23,399 bases of DNA from an uncultured Micrococcaceae bacterium (GCA_937896705.1 CALBOC010000223.1:1-23399), one strand, 5' to 3'. Numbered from the stretch's first letter, positions 1 through 8,125 are shown. Numbers and translations are program-made. The notes: a model not told the origin generated them from the sequence alone.

Positions 1-873
1 ACCAATACCGAATACCTCGATGACATCGTCCTACCCGACAGCATTGCCGCGACCTCCGATGGGGTCAAAGCCGTCACCGGGGCCGAAGTCGTGGTCGTAG
101 CCGTCCCGGCCCAACAAGCCCGGGACACAATTGCCGACCTGGCCGAGCACATCGACTCCGAAGCCATCCTGGTCTCGCTGATCAAAGGTCTCGAGCGCTC
201 GACCCAGGCCACGATGGCCGAAGTCTTCGCCCAAGAACTCAACCTGCCGACCGAACAGTTCGTGGTCATCTCCGGACCGAATTTGGCCAAAGAGATCGCC
301 CGCGAAGAGCCCACCGCCACCGTGGTGGCCTGCGAATACGAACCCACCGCGGAATTCATTGCCGCCATGACGGCCTCGTCATATTTCCGGCCCTACCGCA
401 ACACCGATGTCGCCGGGGTCGAGATCGGGGGCGTGGTCAAAAACATTATCGCGCTGGCCGTGGGACTGGCCGACGGGCAAGGCTACGGCGACAACTCCAA
501 AGCCTCGATCATCACCCGGGGCCTGACCGAAACCACTCGGTTGGCCATGGCCATTGGCGCCAACCCCGACACCCTGGCCGGGCTGGCGGGACTTGGCGAC
601 CTGGTGGCCACGTGTGCCTCACCGCTGTCGCGTAACCGCACCGCCGGAAAACTCTACGGCCAGGGCCACACCACCGACGAAGTCGTGGGCCAAATGCGCC
701 AAACCGCAGAAGGCATCAAATCCGTCTCCGCGGTGGTGACCCTCGCTCATTCACACGGCGTAGAAATGCCGATTGCTGAAGCCGTCAACGCCGTGGTTGC
801 CGGCACCATCCAAATCCGCGATATCGCCCAGCTGCTGCTCGGCCGTGACTTGAAACCGGAGGCACGCCTGTGA
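1..873 (+). CDS. gpsA: glycerol-3-phosphate dehydrogenase [NAD(P)+], 5' end cut off by the window
   Basis: GpsA reduces dihydroxyacetone phosphate to sn-glycerol 3-phosphate, the backbone for phospholipids, in the cytoplasm. The frame is open from base 1, so the start codon lies upstream. The first internal GTG at 91 falls inside the N-terminal NAD-binding domain (VVVVAVPAQQAR) and is not the real start. Family hallmarks are SGPNLAKEIA, the helix VEIGGVVKNIIALAVG with the catalytic lysine codon at 439-441, GLGDLVATCASPLSRNR, and a C-terminal AEGIKSV segment. About 290 residues are visible of a family that is usually 330-340 long, so roughly 40-50 residues including the GxGxxG loop are missing. 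The stop overlaps the ddl start by four bases (GTGA), so the two are translationally coupled. Membrane-lipid and wall-precursor genes are commonly paired this way in actinobacteria. Confidence 0.96.
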   Translation, partial: TNTEYLDDIVLPDSIAATSDGVKAVTGAEVVVVAVPAQQARDTIADLAEHIDSEAILVSLIKGLERSTQATMAEVFAQELNLPTEQFVVISGPNLAKEIAREEPTATVVACEYEPTAEFIAAMTASSYFRPYRNTDVAGVEIGGVVKNIIALAVGLADGQGYGDNSKASIITRGLTETTRLAMAIGANPDTLAGLAGLGDLVATCASPLSRNRTAGKLYGQGHTTDEVVGQMRQTAEGIKSVSAVVTLAHSHGVEMPIAEAVNAVVAGTIQIRDIAQLLLGRDLKPEARL

Positions 874-2018
874 CCAAAACCGTTCTCGTTCTATTCGGCG
901 GGCAATCACCCGAACACCCCGTCTCGATCGTCACCGCCGTCGGGGTCCTCAATGCGCTGGATACCGACCACTACACGCCCATCCCGGTGGGCATCAACCA
1001 ACAGGGGGACTGGGTGCTGGCTGGCCAGCACCAGCCGGCTGACGCCCCGTGGTCGGTGGCCACCCTGATCAACCAGCCCCCGGCCGAAACCACCCACACC
1101 ACGGCTCTGTCCGAGGATCTGCCAGAGGTCCCCGCCACCGGCACCCCGGTGGCGCTGCGAGCGGTGAACTCCCACGCCCAGCTGATCGATGTTGACGGCA
1201 AGGTCATCGCCGATATCGACGTGGTCTTCCCGCTGCTGCACGGCCCCAATGGGGAAGACGGCACGGTCCAGGGATTGTTCGAGACCCTGGGTGTGCCATA
1301 TGTCGGAGCCGGCGTGCTGGCTTCGGCGGTGGGCATGGATAAACACTTCATGAAGATCGCCTTCCAACACGCCGGACTGAGCGTCGGACCCTGGGTCACA
1401 ATCAACGACGCCGACTGGCGAAACACTAAAACGCAGGTGTTGAACCGGATCGCCGCCCTAGACCTGCCACTGTTTGTAAAACCCGCACGCGGCGGATCCT
1501 CGCTGGGCATCCGGCGCGTGACCATGCTGTCCGAACTGGAAGCGGCCATCGACTACGCCCGGGAGTATGATTCAAAGGTCGTGGTCGAACAGGGCATTCT
1601 GGGCCGTGAAATCGAATGCGGTGTGCTGGATGGTCTCAACGGGGCCGCACCTAACGCCTCCTACCCGGGGGAAATTGTGGTCACCGGCGAAGACAATGAC
1701 GAGTTCCAGTTCTACGACTTCACCTCGAAATACCAGTCGGCAGACAGCGCAGAACTCTCCTGCCCGGCAGAATTGCCCGAGGACGCAACCGAACTGGTCC
1801 GGCAACAAGCCGTGACCGCATTCCAAGCCGTCGATGCGTCGGGCCTGTCGCGGGTAGATTTCTTCTACACCGATGACGGGGAATTAATCATCAACGAAAT
1901 CAATACGATGCCTGGGTTTACCCCGATTTCGATGTATCCGCAGATGTGGCAGCGGACCGGGGTCGAATACTCCGACCTCATTGATACGTTGTTAGAGCTC
2001 GCTTTCCAACGCCGCTAG
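870..2018 (+). CDS. ddl: D-alanine--D-alanine ligase
   Basis: This ATP-grasp enzyme joins two D-alanines in the cytoplasm to make the dipeptide that MurF adds to the peptidoglycan precursor. At 382 residues it is of the longer actinobacterial type. The N-terminal FGGQSPEHPVSI carries the substrate-binding glutamate (E15). HGPNGEDGTVQG and VGAGVLASAVGMDK follow. The nucleotide loop is VKPARGGSSLGIRRV, and the C-terminal metal site is NEINTMPGFT (E343, N345). The GTG start at 870 is preceded by GGAGG at 858-862 with a seven-base gap, and it overlaps the gpsA stop. The motif HPVSI, with proline after the histidine, is a small departure from the more usual HEVS and does not touch the catalytic glutamate. 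The gene ends only 11 bases from the stop of the convergent DUF3515 gene. Confidence 0.96.
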   Translation: MTKTVLVLFGGQSPEHPVSIVTAVGVLNALDTDHYTPIPVGINQQGDWVLAGQHQPADAPWSVATLINQPPAETTHTTALSEDLPEVPATGTPVALRAVNSHAQLIDVDGKVIADIDVVFPLLHGPNGEDGTVQGLFETLGVPYVGAGVLASAVGMDKHFMKIAFQHAGLSVGPWVTINDADWRNTKTQVLNRIAALDLPLFVKPARGGSSLGIRRVTMLSELEAAIDYAREYDSKVVVEQGILGREIECGVLDGLNGAAPNASYPGEIVVTGEDNDEFQFYDFTSKYQSADSAELSCPAELPEDATELVRQQAVTAFQAVDASGLSRVDFFYTDDGELIINEINTMPGFTPISMYPQMWQRTGVEYSDLIDTLLELAFQRR

Positions 2019-2029
2019 TTCAGAAGCGG

Positions 2030-2569
2030 TTATTCGGCTTGCTCTGGGGCAACGCCTTCTGGGATTCGATCGTCGAGATCATCAACACCGGGGACGACTT
2101 CGGTATCAGCCGGGTCGGTGCATCCACCATCAGCCGGGATACGGGCGGCCGCGTTGCCCACATCGACCATGACCGATGACGAGGAAACTCGCTCGCCATC
2201 AAAGAGCACTTCCATGGCCGGCTCGCGACCATAGGTGGTGATGCGCCAGTTGCTGCCCTCTTCGCGGACAACCCAGTCCACCCCGTTTGCGCCAACACAC
2301 TCATCGGTGGTCGGACCGGGTGGCTCGACCCCGCACCGGAAGACCGCTACGGCGGGCTCGCCCCAGGCCGCAGTCGACTGGGTATCGGTTCGACGTCGCT
2401 CGTGTCCGGCAATTTCTTCTGGCATGGCGACCATTGCCTCCGCACACAACGGATCGGTGGCATTTGGGGCAACCTCAATATCGGCCACCAACGAGGTACA
2501 AGCCGTCAGAGTTAAACCGCCCACCGCAGCCAAGGCTGCACCACGGATCATGCGCGTCATTTTTGCCAT
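2030..2569 (-). CDS. DUF3515 family lipoprotein
   Basis: This is an actinobacterial lipoprotein of unknown function, about 179 residues from the ATG at 2569. The N-terminus is basic (MAKMTRMIRG), followed by a short hydrophobic stretch and a lipobox LTAC. The lipidated cysteine is residue 24, so the mature protein should be anchored on the outer face of the membrane. The body shows features I associate with DUF3515: a cysteine in DPLCAEA, TAAWGEPAVAVFRCG with a second cysteine, DECVG, DWVV and TTYGREPAMEV. The paired cysteines could form disulfides outside the cell. An in-frame GTG at 2587 would add six residues; MAKMTRM gives the more normal signal peptide and neither start has a strong ribosome binding site. 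The location next to ddl is typical of the family, and a wall-related role is only a guess. Confidence 0.85.
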   Translation of the reverse strand: MAKMTRMIRGAALAAVGGLTLTACTSLVADIEVAPNATDPLCAEAMVAMPEEIAGHERRRTDTQSTAAWGEPAVAVFRCGVEPPGPTTDECVGANGVDWVVREEGSNWRITTYGREPAMEVLFDGERVSSSSVMVDVGNAAARIPADGGCTDPADTEVVPGVDDLDDRIPEGVAPEQAE

Positions 2570-2660
2570 AGTCCAACCATAAAGCACCCCGAGAAACGCG
2601 CCCCGTCAGTTTCGCCACTGGCAACTACGAGAAGTTTCATAGATTACCCCAAGCGCGTCT

Positions 2661-2689
2661 AACGTGACACTCGGTCCAGGCGCTACTAT
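2661..2689 (+). promoter_or_regulatory. candidate promoter for the DAK2-recG-rsmD run
   Basis: The intergenic region 2570-2740 contains TACTAT at 2684-2689, a fair -10 element, placed about 50 bases before the DAK2 start. A GTGACA at 2664-2669 resembles a -35 but the 14-base gap is too short, so either the -35 is degenerate or only the -10 matters. The rest of this gap has no RNA gene or obvious ORF that I can support. Confidence 0.35.
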
Positions 2690-2740
2690 GGTTGCATGTG
2701 ACATAAACCCCAAGAAGGGGTGTAAAAGAGATGAACCATT

Positions 2741-3817
2741 ATGACTGAAGTAAAGCAACAACCTCCAAGCACCGGTGTTCAAACTGACCACGGGTCGGCC
2801 AAGCTTATCTTCAATTGGTTGAAACTTGCCGAGTCAGCACTTGGCAATAATTCCGATCGCCTCAATGCGATTAATATCTTCCCGGTACCAGACGGGGATA
2901 CTGGATCAAACCTCTACCACACCGTGGCAGCCGCGACCCGAGCTCTCCACGAGGTTGATGAAGACGCGAGCGCCGGCCGGGCCCTGACCACCGCTGCCAC
3001 CGCAGCACTGGATCACGCCCAGGGCAACTCCGGTACCCTGATTGCCGTGATGCTCAATGCGCTGGCCGAACCTCTAACCCACGCACCGCGCCTGACCGCT
3101 CCCTTATTAGCCTTAGGGCTGCAGCGGGCTAGGGCAGCAGCCTGGGCAGCGCTATCGGATCCGCAGGAAGGCACCATGTTGACCATCCTGGACACCGCAG
3201 CCGCAACCGCCGCAAACTACCGGGGCTCGATCACCGAGCTGCCCGAAGACGCCCAGAATTCCCGTAAGACCCTGGGGGAGATGACCTCACGGATCGTCGA
3301 GACCAGCTGGTTGGCGGTCGAAGAGACTGAAAATCAGCTCACCCAGCTCTCCGAAGCCCAAGTCGTCGATGCCGGTGCCACCGGGCTGCTATTGGTCTTT
3401 GATGCGCTCCGAGCCACGGTCAAGGGCGAGTCGCTGGACCCAGAAATCCTAGAATCCATTCACGGCTTCCACGTCAACCACCCGCACATGCACCAGGACA
3501 TGGAAGTCGCTGAAGCCTATGAGGTCATGTGCTCGTTGCAATTGACCCCGCTGGATGCCGCGACCCTGCGCATCGGCCTCAACGAGGTCGGCAATTCGGT
3601 GATCATGACGCCCATCAACACCGAAGAAGACGCCAACGGCACCATCCGGTGGCGCGTGCATGTCCACGTGGCAGAGCCCGATGACGCCATGCGGCTGATC
3701 AACCCGCTGGGAGTCACTGAGAACCTGGCCATCACGCCGTTGCACACCAGCAACATCAGCGAACAGCAGCACCTATGCAGCACACCAGCGGAAGCCAGCA
3801 CAGAAGAACATAGCTAG
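2741..3817 (+). CDS. DAK2-domain protein, FakA/YloV-like without the C-terminal domain
   Basis: The N-terminal half (about residues 18-215) is a DhaL-type ATP-binding domain. It has NAINIFPVPDGDTGSN, whose aspartates 51 and 53 are the Mg-ATP ligands of the family, and HAQGNSGTL at about 92-100. The second half (about 240-345) resembles the middle domain of FakA, with YEVMCSLQL, GNSVIM in place of the usual GDSxxV, and the HVHV strand. FakA, the fatty acid kinase, is normally about 550 residues and ends in a FakB-interacting domain; this 358-residue protein stops before it, so fatty acid kinase activity is not assured. The ATG at 2741 follows a purine-rich TGTAAAAGAGATGAA. The stop codon shares its last base with the GTG of recG. 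The neighbourhood DAK2-recG-rsmD-coaD is conserved in Gram-positive bacteria, which supports orthology more than any precise substrate. Confidence 0.88.
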   Translation: MTEVKQQPPSTGVQTDHGSAKLIFNWLKLAESALGNNSDRLNAINIFPVPDGDTGSNLYHTVAAATRALHEVDEDASAGRALTTAATAALDHAQGNSGTLIAVMLNALAEPLTHAPRLTAPLLALGLQRARAAAWAALSDPQEGTMLTILDTAAATAANYRGSITELPEDAQNSRKTLGEMTSRIVETSWLAVEETENQLTQLSEAQVVDAGATGLLLVFDALRATVKGESLDPEILESIHGFHVNHPHMHQDMEVAEAYEVMCSLQLTPLDAATLRIGLNEVGNSVIMTPINTEEDANGTIRWRVHVHVAEPDDAMRLINPLGVTENLAITPLHTSNISEQQHLCSTPAEASTEEHS

Positions 3818-6009
3818 TGGATCCGTTTAATCAGCCGCTTGAGCCCCTGCTGGGCACCAAAACCGCCAACAGTCTGGCAAAACATCTCCACATCACCACC
3901 ACGGGCCAAGCGCTGAATTACTTCCCGCGCCGCTACATCGAACGCGGCGAATTGACCCCCATCATCCAGTTACCTGTGGGTGAGCAAGTCACGGTCATCG
4001 CCCGGGTCCAGAAAGCGAAACGGCGCCCAATGCGCGCGCGCAGCGGCTTTCTGGTTGATGTCACCGTTTCGGACGAAGCCACTGACACCGGACTGCCCGG
4101 CACTCTCTCGATGGCCTTCTTCAACGGCTATGCGGCCTACCAGCAGCTCACCCCCGGTACCCTGGCCATGTTCCACGGCAAGACCTCGACCTATCGTGGC
4201 CAACTGACTCTGACCAACCCGGACTTTGTCGTGCTCCACGAAGAACACGAACTGTCCGAAACCGACATCAAACCCACCCCGGTCTACCCGGCCAAATCAA
4301 AACTGCCCTCCTGGACGATTCGCAAAGCCATTGAGGTCGTGTTGGATGCGATCAATTGGTCGGCCATCAATGACCCGGTGCCCCAAGACTTCCTAGCGGG
4401 ACTGTCTCAGAACATGCCGACGCTGGCGATGGCCTATGAGCACATTCACCGGCCCGAAGACCTGCCCCAAGCGCGAGCAGCACGACGCCGGTTCGCAGCC
4501 CAAGAAGCACTCATCCTGCAGACGCTGTTAGCTCGACGACGCCTCCGGAATCGCAATACCGTACCGGCCACCCCATACCCGCTGCTCGATGACGGCATCC
4601 TGGCCCACCTTGATGCGCAACTTCCATTTGAATTGACCACCGGACAACGCCAAGCCGGCGCCGAGATTGCAGCAGAACTGGACTCGGTACACCCGATGTC
4701 CCGACTGCTGCAAGGTGAAGTGGGGTCCGGGAAAACCCTGGTTGCCCTGCGTGCCATGGTCCAGGTGGTCGATGCTGGCGCACAGGCCGTACTCGTCGCT
4801 CCCACCGAAGTGCTCGCCAGCCAGCATTACCGCTCGATCACCAATACCCTGGGCGACTTAGCCACCGCGGGCCAGCTAACCTCCTGGCAGGGCCCGGCGA
4901 CCGAAGTTGTGTTGCTGACCGGGTCGATGACCAACGGCCAAAAACAAGAAGCTCTGCTCAAAATCACCACGGGCCAGGCCGGCATTATTATCGCCACGCA
5001 CGCGATCTTTTCCGATAACGTCTATTTCGCCAACCTCGGATTGGTGGTCATTGACGAGCAGCACCGGTTTGGTGTGGACCAGCGCGAGGCCCTGCGCCAA
5101 GCCAACCCGGGTGTGCACATGCTGGTCATGACCGCGACCCCCATCCCACGCTCGGTTGCGATGACGGTCTTCGGCGATCTGGATGTGACTGTACTTGAAG
5201 GTCTCCCATCAGGTCGAAAGCCAGTGACCACCTATCTGGCTCGCATGGCCCACGGCCCGCGCATCATCCAGCGCGTCTGGGAAATTATTGCCGAAGAAAT
5301 CGCCGCCGGACATCAGGCCTTCGTCGTCTGTCCAAAAATCGACCCGTCCGATACCGCTGAAGACACCGGCGATCTAACCTCCGATATTCACGCCGCAAAT
5401 GTCGGCGAAATCACCGCGACCATTCAGCACCTGCCGGTCTTTGCCAACGCGGCGGTCGAGAGTTTGCACGGCAGACAAGACCAACAGACCCAAGACGAAA
5501 TCATGGGGGAGTTCGTTGCCGGCAAGATCGACATTTTAGTGGCCACCACGATCATCGAGGTCGGCGTGGACATACCGAACGCCACGGTGATGGCGATTCT
5601 GGACCCCGAATACTTTGGCCTGTCAACACTGCATCAGCTGCGCGGTCGTGTCGGCCGCGGTGAAGCCCCTGCTCGGTGTTTCCTGGCCACCCGGCTACCC
5701 GACGGACATCCCTCACTGGACCGGCTGGCGGTCATTGAAAACACCGAAGACGGCTTTGAGATCGCCAAGGCGGATGTAGAGCAACGCGGCGAAGGCGACG
5801 TCCTGGGGGCCTCTCAGCACGGCTACGCGAGCCAACTTCAGGTGCTAAAAGTCATCCAGCACGCGGAGCTCATTACCCACGCCGCTACCTGGGTGGACTT
5901 GACCCTGCGCAACGATCCTGAACTGTCCGCGTATCCGCAGTTAGTTCATGCGGTCGAGGCCTGGGAGACCGCGCACGAAGATTCTTCCGATTACCTAGAA
6001 AAGAACTAA
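3817..6009 (+). CDS. recG: ATP-dependent DNA helicase RecG
   Basis: RecG is a superfamily 2 helicase that remodels stalled replication forks and Holliday junctions. At 730 residues it is slightly longer than the E. coli protein (693). The N-terminal wedge/OB region is visible around residues 50-140 (GEQVTVIARVQKAKRRPMRA). The helicase core has Walker A GEVGSGKT (300-307), the DEQH box followed by RFGV (413-419), motif III TATPIPRS, an ATTIIEVGVDIPNAT motif V region, and HQLRGRVGRG as motif VI. The GTG start overlaps the DAK2 stop by one base (TAGTG), with no strong Shine-Dalgarno, so translation probably depends on re-initiation. rsmD follows after three bases. Nothing in the sequence suggests damage to the gene. 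Confidence 0.97.
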   Translation: MDPFNQPLEPLLGTKTANSLAKHLHITTTGQALNYFPRRYIERGELTPIIQLPVGEQVTVIARVQKAKRRPMRARSGFLVDVTVSDEATDTGLPGTLSMAFFNGYAAYQQLTPGTLAMFHGKTSTYRGQLTLTNPDFVVLHEEHELSETDIKPTPVYPAKSKLPSWTIRKAIEVVLDAINWSAINDPVPQDFLAGLSQNMPTLAMAYEHIHRPEDLPQARAARRRFAAQEALILQTLLARRRLRNRNTVPATPYPLLDDGILAHLDAQLPFELTTGQRQAGAEIAAELDSVHPMSRLLQGEVGSGKTLVALRAMVQVVDAGAQAVLVAPTEVLASQHYRSITNTLGDLATAGQLTSWQGPATEVVLLTGSMTNGQKQEALLKITTGQAGIIIATHAIFSDNVYFANLGLVVIDEQHRFGVDQREALRQANPGVHMLVMTATPIPRSVAMTVFGDLDVTVLEGLPSGRKPVTTYLARMAHGPRIIQRVWEIIAEEIAAGHQAFVVCPKIDPSDTAEDTGDLTSDIHAANVGEITATIQHLPVFANAAVESLHGRQDQQTQDEIMGEFVAGKIDILVATTIIEVGVDIPNATVMAILDPEYFGLSTLHQLRGRVGRGEAPARCFLATRLPDGHPSLDRLAVIENTEDGFEIAKADVEQRGEGDVLGASQHGYASQLQVLKVIQHAELITHAATWVDLTLRNDPELSAYPQLVHAVEAWETAHEDSSDYLEKN

Positions 6010-6012
6010 CCG

Positions 6013-6582
6013 ATGTCGAAAATTGTTGCAGGGCAAGCCGGGGGATTACCCCTGAAATCCGTGCCCGGTGCAGATACCAGGCCAACCACCGAGCGCACCA
6101 AAGAAGCGGTGTTTTCCTGGCTGGAGTCCCGTGACTGGCTCCAAGGCAATGCGATCCTGGACCTCTATACCGGCTCCGCGGGCCTTGCCGTCGAAGCAGC
6201 ATCTCGGGGTGCAACCAAGGTCACCGGCGTCGAACAGGCTCGCGGGGCGGCTCGCATCGCGCAAACCAACGCTGTGACGGTTAATGAGGCGTTGGGGCGT
6301 CAGATTGTGGATATTCAACAGATGTCTGTCCAACGCTTCCTGCGGATCACCGAACCTAGCAGCTGGGATGTTATCGTGGCTGACCCGCCCTATGACGTCG
6401 ACGAAGCTGAACTCACCCCCATGATCGCCCAAGCATTCCAGGCCCTGATGGCCGATGGGCTGTTTGTGTTAGAACGGCCGACGAAAGCTGACGAACCACA
6501 GTGGCCCGAAGACACGTATGTGGTCGATGCGCGACGCTATGGCGAAGCCATGGTGTACTTTGTTCGGCGTATCGGATACTAG
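6013..6582 (+). CDS. rsmD: 16S rRNA (guanine(966)-N(2))-methyltransferase RsmD
   Basis: RsmD methylates G966 of 16S rRNA (E. coli numbering) on the 30S subunit, using S-adenosylmethionine. The 189-residue protein opens with KIVAGQAGGLPLKSVPG and TRPTTERTKEAVFSWL, the standard family N-terminus. It continues with the SAM-binding ILDLYTGSAGLAVEAASRGA and the catalytic DPPY at 124-127. The family often reads DLFAGSGALG in the SAM loop; here it is DLYTGSAGLA, a mild variant. The ATG at 6013 lies three bases after the recG stop, so the genes are in one transcript. coaD follows 65 bases later, and rsmD-coaD linkage is widespread in bacteria. Confidence 0.95.
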   Translation: MSKIVAGQAGGLPLKSVPGADTRPTTERTKEAVFSWLESRDWLQGNAILDLYTGSAGLAVEAASRGATKVTGVEQARGAARIAQTNAVTVNEALGRQIVDIQQMSVQRFLRITEPSSWDVIVADPPYDVDEAELTPMIAQAFQALMADGLFVLERPTKADEPQWPEDTYVVDARRYGEAMVYFVRRIGY

Positions 6583-6647
6583 GGTATTTCTGCAACAATG
6601 GTGCTGGAATATAGCAGACCGGTTGTATATCGACTACATTGACAGAT

Positions 6648-7118
6648 ATGCAAAAAGCGGTATGCCCCGGTTCATTTGACCCTGTCCACAACGGCCACAT
6701 CGAGATCATCATCCGAGCTGCATCACTGTTCGAAGAGGTGGTCGTAGCCGTATCGAATAACCCGGCCAAGACGTATCGCTTCAGCCTCGAAGAGCGCATG
6801 GAGATGATCTCTGAAACGGTGCGCGCTATCCAGGGGGTCACGGTCATGCCGATGGGCACCGGGCTGATCGCGAACTTTGCTCGCGAGCAGGGCGCCCAAG
6901 CGCTGGTCAAAGGCATCCGGAACGCCACCGATCTCAATTATGAGATGCCCATGGCGACTTTCAATAGACACTTGTCCGGCGTCGAAACCGTCTTCTTACC
7001 AGCTGATGCTCGGTATCAGCACGTCTCCTCCACGCTGATCAAAGAGATCACCGGGCATAAGGGTAACGTCACCGACTTCATTCCATATGCCGTGGCCCAG
7101 CGATTCGGTCTGCGATAA
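6648..7118 (+). CDS. coaD: phosphopantetheine adenylyltransferase
   Basis: CoaD transfers AMP from ATP to 4'-phosphopantetheine, the penultimate step of coenzyme A synthesis. The protein starts MQKAVCPGSFDPVHNGH, with the nucleotidyltransferase HxGH motif at 14-17. It has RGIR-like KGIRNATDLNYEMPMATFNRHL and the C-terminal VSSTLIKEI, all diagnostic. I chose the ATG at 6648 (156 residues) because family members begin within a few residues of AVxPGSFDP. A TTG at 6639 would add three residues (MTD) and cannot be excluded, since neither has a clear ribosome binding site. The 65 bases after rsmD contain TATAGC at 6610-6615, a possible own -10, but no convincing -35. A strong hairpin lies 38 bases after the stop. 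Confidence 0.96.
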   Translation: MQKAVCPGSFDPVHNGHIEIIIRAASLFEEVVVAVSNNPAKTYRFSLEERMEMISETVRAIQGVTVMPMGTGLIANFAREQGAQALVKGIRNATDLNYEMPMATFNRHLSGVETVFLPADARYQHVSSTLIKEITGHKGNVTDFIPYAVAQRFGLR

Positions 7119-7142
7119 ACGCCTAGGAATAAACTCCCGGGT

Positions 7143-7210
7143 GGCCAGGTTGTTCCATGTGCCGCCAATTTTGTGATTGGCACATGATCGGCTAGAGTGG
7201 TTGGCTGGCC
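7143..7210 (+). terminator. structured intergenic element after coaD, possible T-less terminator
   Basis: CATGTG at 7156-7161 and CCAAT at 7165-7169 pair with ATTGG at 7176-7180 and CACATG at 7181-7186. This makes an 11-bp stem with a three-base bulge and a six-base loop. A second, outer pair GGCCAG (7143-7148) and CTGGCC (7205-7210) could close a larger fold around it. No T-run follows, so it is not a textbook intrinsic terminator, although T-poor terminators are common in high-GC actinobacteria. It lies between the coaD stop and the yceD promoter, which suits transcription termination; an RNA regulatory element is the alternative. Confidence 0.5.
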
Positions 7211-7239
7211 TTGACTGAATTTTAGTGTCGCTAAAATAT
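7211..7239 (+). promoter_or_regulatory. candidate promoter of the yceD-rpmF-rnc-mutM operon with internal inverted repeat
   Basis: TTGACT at 7211-7216 matches the -35 consensus in five of six positions. AAATAT at 7234-7239 (17-base spacing) or TAAAAT at 7232-7237 (15-base spacing) could serve as -10. A perfect inverted repeat ATTTTAG-TGTCG-CTAAAAT (7219-7237) fills the spacer between them, the place where a repressor or a DNA-distorting activator would act. A further pair of ACCGGT palindromes lies at 7246-7251 and 7256-7261, in the likely leader. The AT-rich promoter contrasts with its surroundings. Confidence 0.5.
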
Positions 7240-7305
7240 TCATTCACCGGTCACCACCGGTAAGTATTAAAATCTTTTGTGTGAGCAAACCAGGAGGTGG
7301 AGCTC

Positions 7306-7899
7306 ATGTCAGAAACCCCCATTCAATCAGGAGTAACACTTCCTGATGAAGCACAACCATGGGTCCTATCAGTCCGCGATCTGATGGACAAACCAGGCAC
7401 ATCCAAAACCGTTGAAGTGTCTTGGCCGGCCCCGGCCGAACTGTCGATTCCACTTCTTGGGATTGAACAGAATTCGGCAATGGACGTCGATATTCGCCTT
7501 GATTCAGTCCACGAAGGCGTCTTGGTATCCGGCACCGTAGAAGGCACCCTTACAGGACAGTGCGCTCGGTGTTTAGATCCCATTACTGAACCCATTACCA
7601 TCGACATTCAGGAATTGTTCCAGCAAGACCTCGATCCTATGGTCGAGGAAGAAGAACAACACCTGGTCGAACACGGCTTGATCAATGTTGAGCCGGTGAT
7701 GCGTGATGCCCTGGTAACCTCGTTACCGTTCCAGCCTCGGTGTTCACCAGACTGTGAAGGACTGTGTGATCAATGCGGCATTCGCTTAGCGGATGCGGGC
7801 CCAGATCACCACCACGAGCAGTTAGATCCGCGGTGGGCAGCATTGGCGCAATTCGGTTCTGGTGATGGAACTGAAGAAACTTCATCCGAAAATTCCTAA
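7306..7899 (+). CDS. yceD: YceD / DUF177 family protein
   Basis: This small acidic protein belongs to the DUF177 family found directly upstream of rpmF (ribosomal protein L32) in most bacteria. It has been linked to 23S rRNA or ribosome biogenesis in plants and bacteria. The start is ATG 7306, preceded by AGGAGG at 7292-7297 with an eight-base gap; a GTG at 7297 overlaps that site and is not the start. From ATG 7306 the protein has 197 residues. An N-terminal beta-rich half is followed by GQCARCLDPI and an acidic stretch (EEEEQH). The C-terminal RCSPDCEGLCDQCG and LDPRWAALAQF are the typical family ending. The cysteine pairs suggest metal binding. It is the first gene of the four-gene operon ending with mutM. 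Confidence 0.93.
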   Translation: MSETPIQSGVTLPDEAQPWVLSVRDLMDKPGTSKTVEVSWPAPAELSIPLLGIEQNSAMDVDIRLDSVHEGVLVSGTVEGTLTGQCARCLDPITEPITIDIQELFQQDLDPMVEEEEQHLVEHGLINVEPVMRDALVTSLPFQPRCSPDCEGLCDQCGIRLADAGPDHHHEQLDPRWAALAQFGSGDGTEETSSENS

Positions 7900-7920
7900 G
7901 CAACAAGAAAAGAGATAACT

Positions 7921-8124
7921 GTGGCTGTACCAAAACGGAAAATGTCCCGTTCCAACACCCGTTCACGCCGTTCCCAGTGGAAGGCTACCGCGCCAAAACT
8001 GGTAAAGGTCGTTGAAAACGGCAAAGTCGAGTACCGTCTGCCCCACCAGGCTCACGTCGTTTCCGACTCAGCCGGCACCCCACTATTCATGGAATATAAG
8101 GGTCGTAAAGTCGCAGACATCTAA
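7921..8124 (+). CDS. rpmF: 50S ribosomal protein L32, cysteine-free form
   Basis: This 67-residue basic protein begins [20 protein letters not shown] and ends [12 protein letters not shown], which fits actinobacterial L32 closely. It contains no cysteine, so it is the zinc-independent (C-minus) version that does not need the CxxC ribbon. The start is GTG at 7921, with AAGAAAAGAG about seven bases upstream. It sits 21 bases after yceD, and the rnc GTG follows one base after its stop. The placement links ribosome assembly to RNase III, which processes rRNA. Confidence 0.97.
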   Translation: MAVPKRKMSRSNTRSRRSQWKATAPKLVKVVENGKVEYRLPHQAHVVSDSAGTPLFMEYKGRKVADI

Positions 8125-8125
8125 A

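Noticed and set aside
906..1549. Long antisense open frames (154 and 192 codons) opposite ddl
   Set aside because: They lie entirely under a well-supported ddl gene, have no recognisable domains and are the expected by-product of high-GC codon bias.
2588..2740. Possible small RNA, rpmB or tRNA in the gap before the DAK2 gene
   Set aside because: No cloverleaf, no L28-like frame and no strong hairpin is visible on either strand.
7297..7305. GTG at 7297 as the yceD start
   Set aside because: This GTG overlaps the AGGAGG ribosome binding site that serves ATG 7306.
8012..8125. N-terminal extension of RNase III into rpmF
   Set aside because: It would overlap the L32 gene by over 100 bases and give an unusual 279-residue protein. 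GTG 8126 gives the normal length with a one-base gap.
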